Positions 21,953 to 21,997 of a DNA stretch of 21,997 nucleotides are shown in pieces (position 1 is the first letter of the stretch; the number at the start of each line of letters is the position of its first letter). Made by a program: the position numbers and the translations under genes. The notes under the pieces are model-generated. The model made no database searches. It saw only the letters and a list, made by a program, of their open reading frames with translations, and was not told the origin of the DNA. This DNA is from an uncultured Bacillota bacterium (GTDB taxonomy: Bacteria; Bacillota; Clostridia; Christensenellales; UBA1242), in assembly GCA_949282835.1 (NCBI GenBank), contig CASDQU010000042.1, positions 1 through 21,997 on the forward strand, given 5' to 3'.

Positions 21953-21954
21953 TT

Positions 21955-21995
21955 ATACTAGATATAAATACAATATCTAGTATTTTTTATTTTTC
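21955..21995 (+). terminator. Terminator of tRNA-Gly
   Basis: ATACTAGATAT (21955-21965) and its exact complement (21973-21983) form an 11-bp stem with a 7-base loop, followed by a T-rich tail. Confidence 0.85.
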
Positions 21996-21997
21996 AA

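Overview
The window looks like a chromosomal segment of a low-GC Gram-positive bacterium, most likely an uncultured clostridial lineage. The evidence is AT-rich sequence, strong AGGAGG-type ribosome binding sites, TTGACA/TATAAT promoters, a T-box leader, DnaD/DnaI-type helicase-loading proteins, and the paired NifU-like scaffold and GGGtGRT protein genes known from anaerobic Firmicutes. Most genes are housekeeping. No phage, CRISPR array or insertion sequence with a transposase is visible.

Layout. 1-292: part of a structured repeat and a perfect palindrome. 293-1768 (-): M1-type metallopeptidase lipoprotein. 1870-4249 (+): DnaD-domain protein and DnaC/DnaI-like ATPase (helicase loading). 4250-4458: a 151-bp element with inverted ends, related to the repeat at 1-234. 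4459-5073 (-): metallo-beta-lactamase-fold hydrolase. 5160-5510: tRNA-Trp (-) with a partial duplication of its 3' end and terminator. 5598-6782 (+): mscL and a HAD nucleotidase. 6807-7383 (-): MazF-type toxin preceded by a possible antitoxin. 7506-8472 (-): acpS and recX. 8562-8915 (-): short IMPACT-family protein. 9118-12221 (-): tyrosine T-box operon carrying a phosphodiesterase-like gene and tyrS. 12254-12947 (-): ung. 13014-13095: a perfect cloverleaf-shaped inverted-repeat element. 13174-14831 (-): GGGtGRT protein and NifU-like scaffold. 15070-15291 (+): small Cro/C1 regulator. 15445-16383 (-): a membrane-anchored protein gene interrupted by one in-frame TAG, behind a promoter whose spacer contains a run of nine G. 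16478-17545 (-): Glu-rich coiled-coil membrane protein. 17602-21356 (-): small membrane protein, secG, rnr, smpB and ssrA (tmRNA), a trans-translation and RNA-decay cluster. 21502-21729 (-): small membrane protein. 21879-21952 (+): tRNA-Gly(CCC).

The most unusual signals are regulatory or structural. They are the tyrosine T-box leader containing two tandem 220-bp units; the poly-G promoter spacer (candidate phase variation) in front of a gene with an in-frame amber codon; the 82-bp perfect cloverleaf; a 30-bp tandem duplication that copies both ribosome binding site and start codon of the helicase-loader gene; and the 3'-end duplication at tRNA-Trp. All calls come from reading the sequence. 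No database search or folding program was run.
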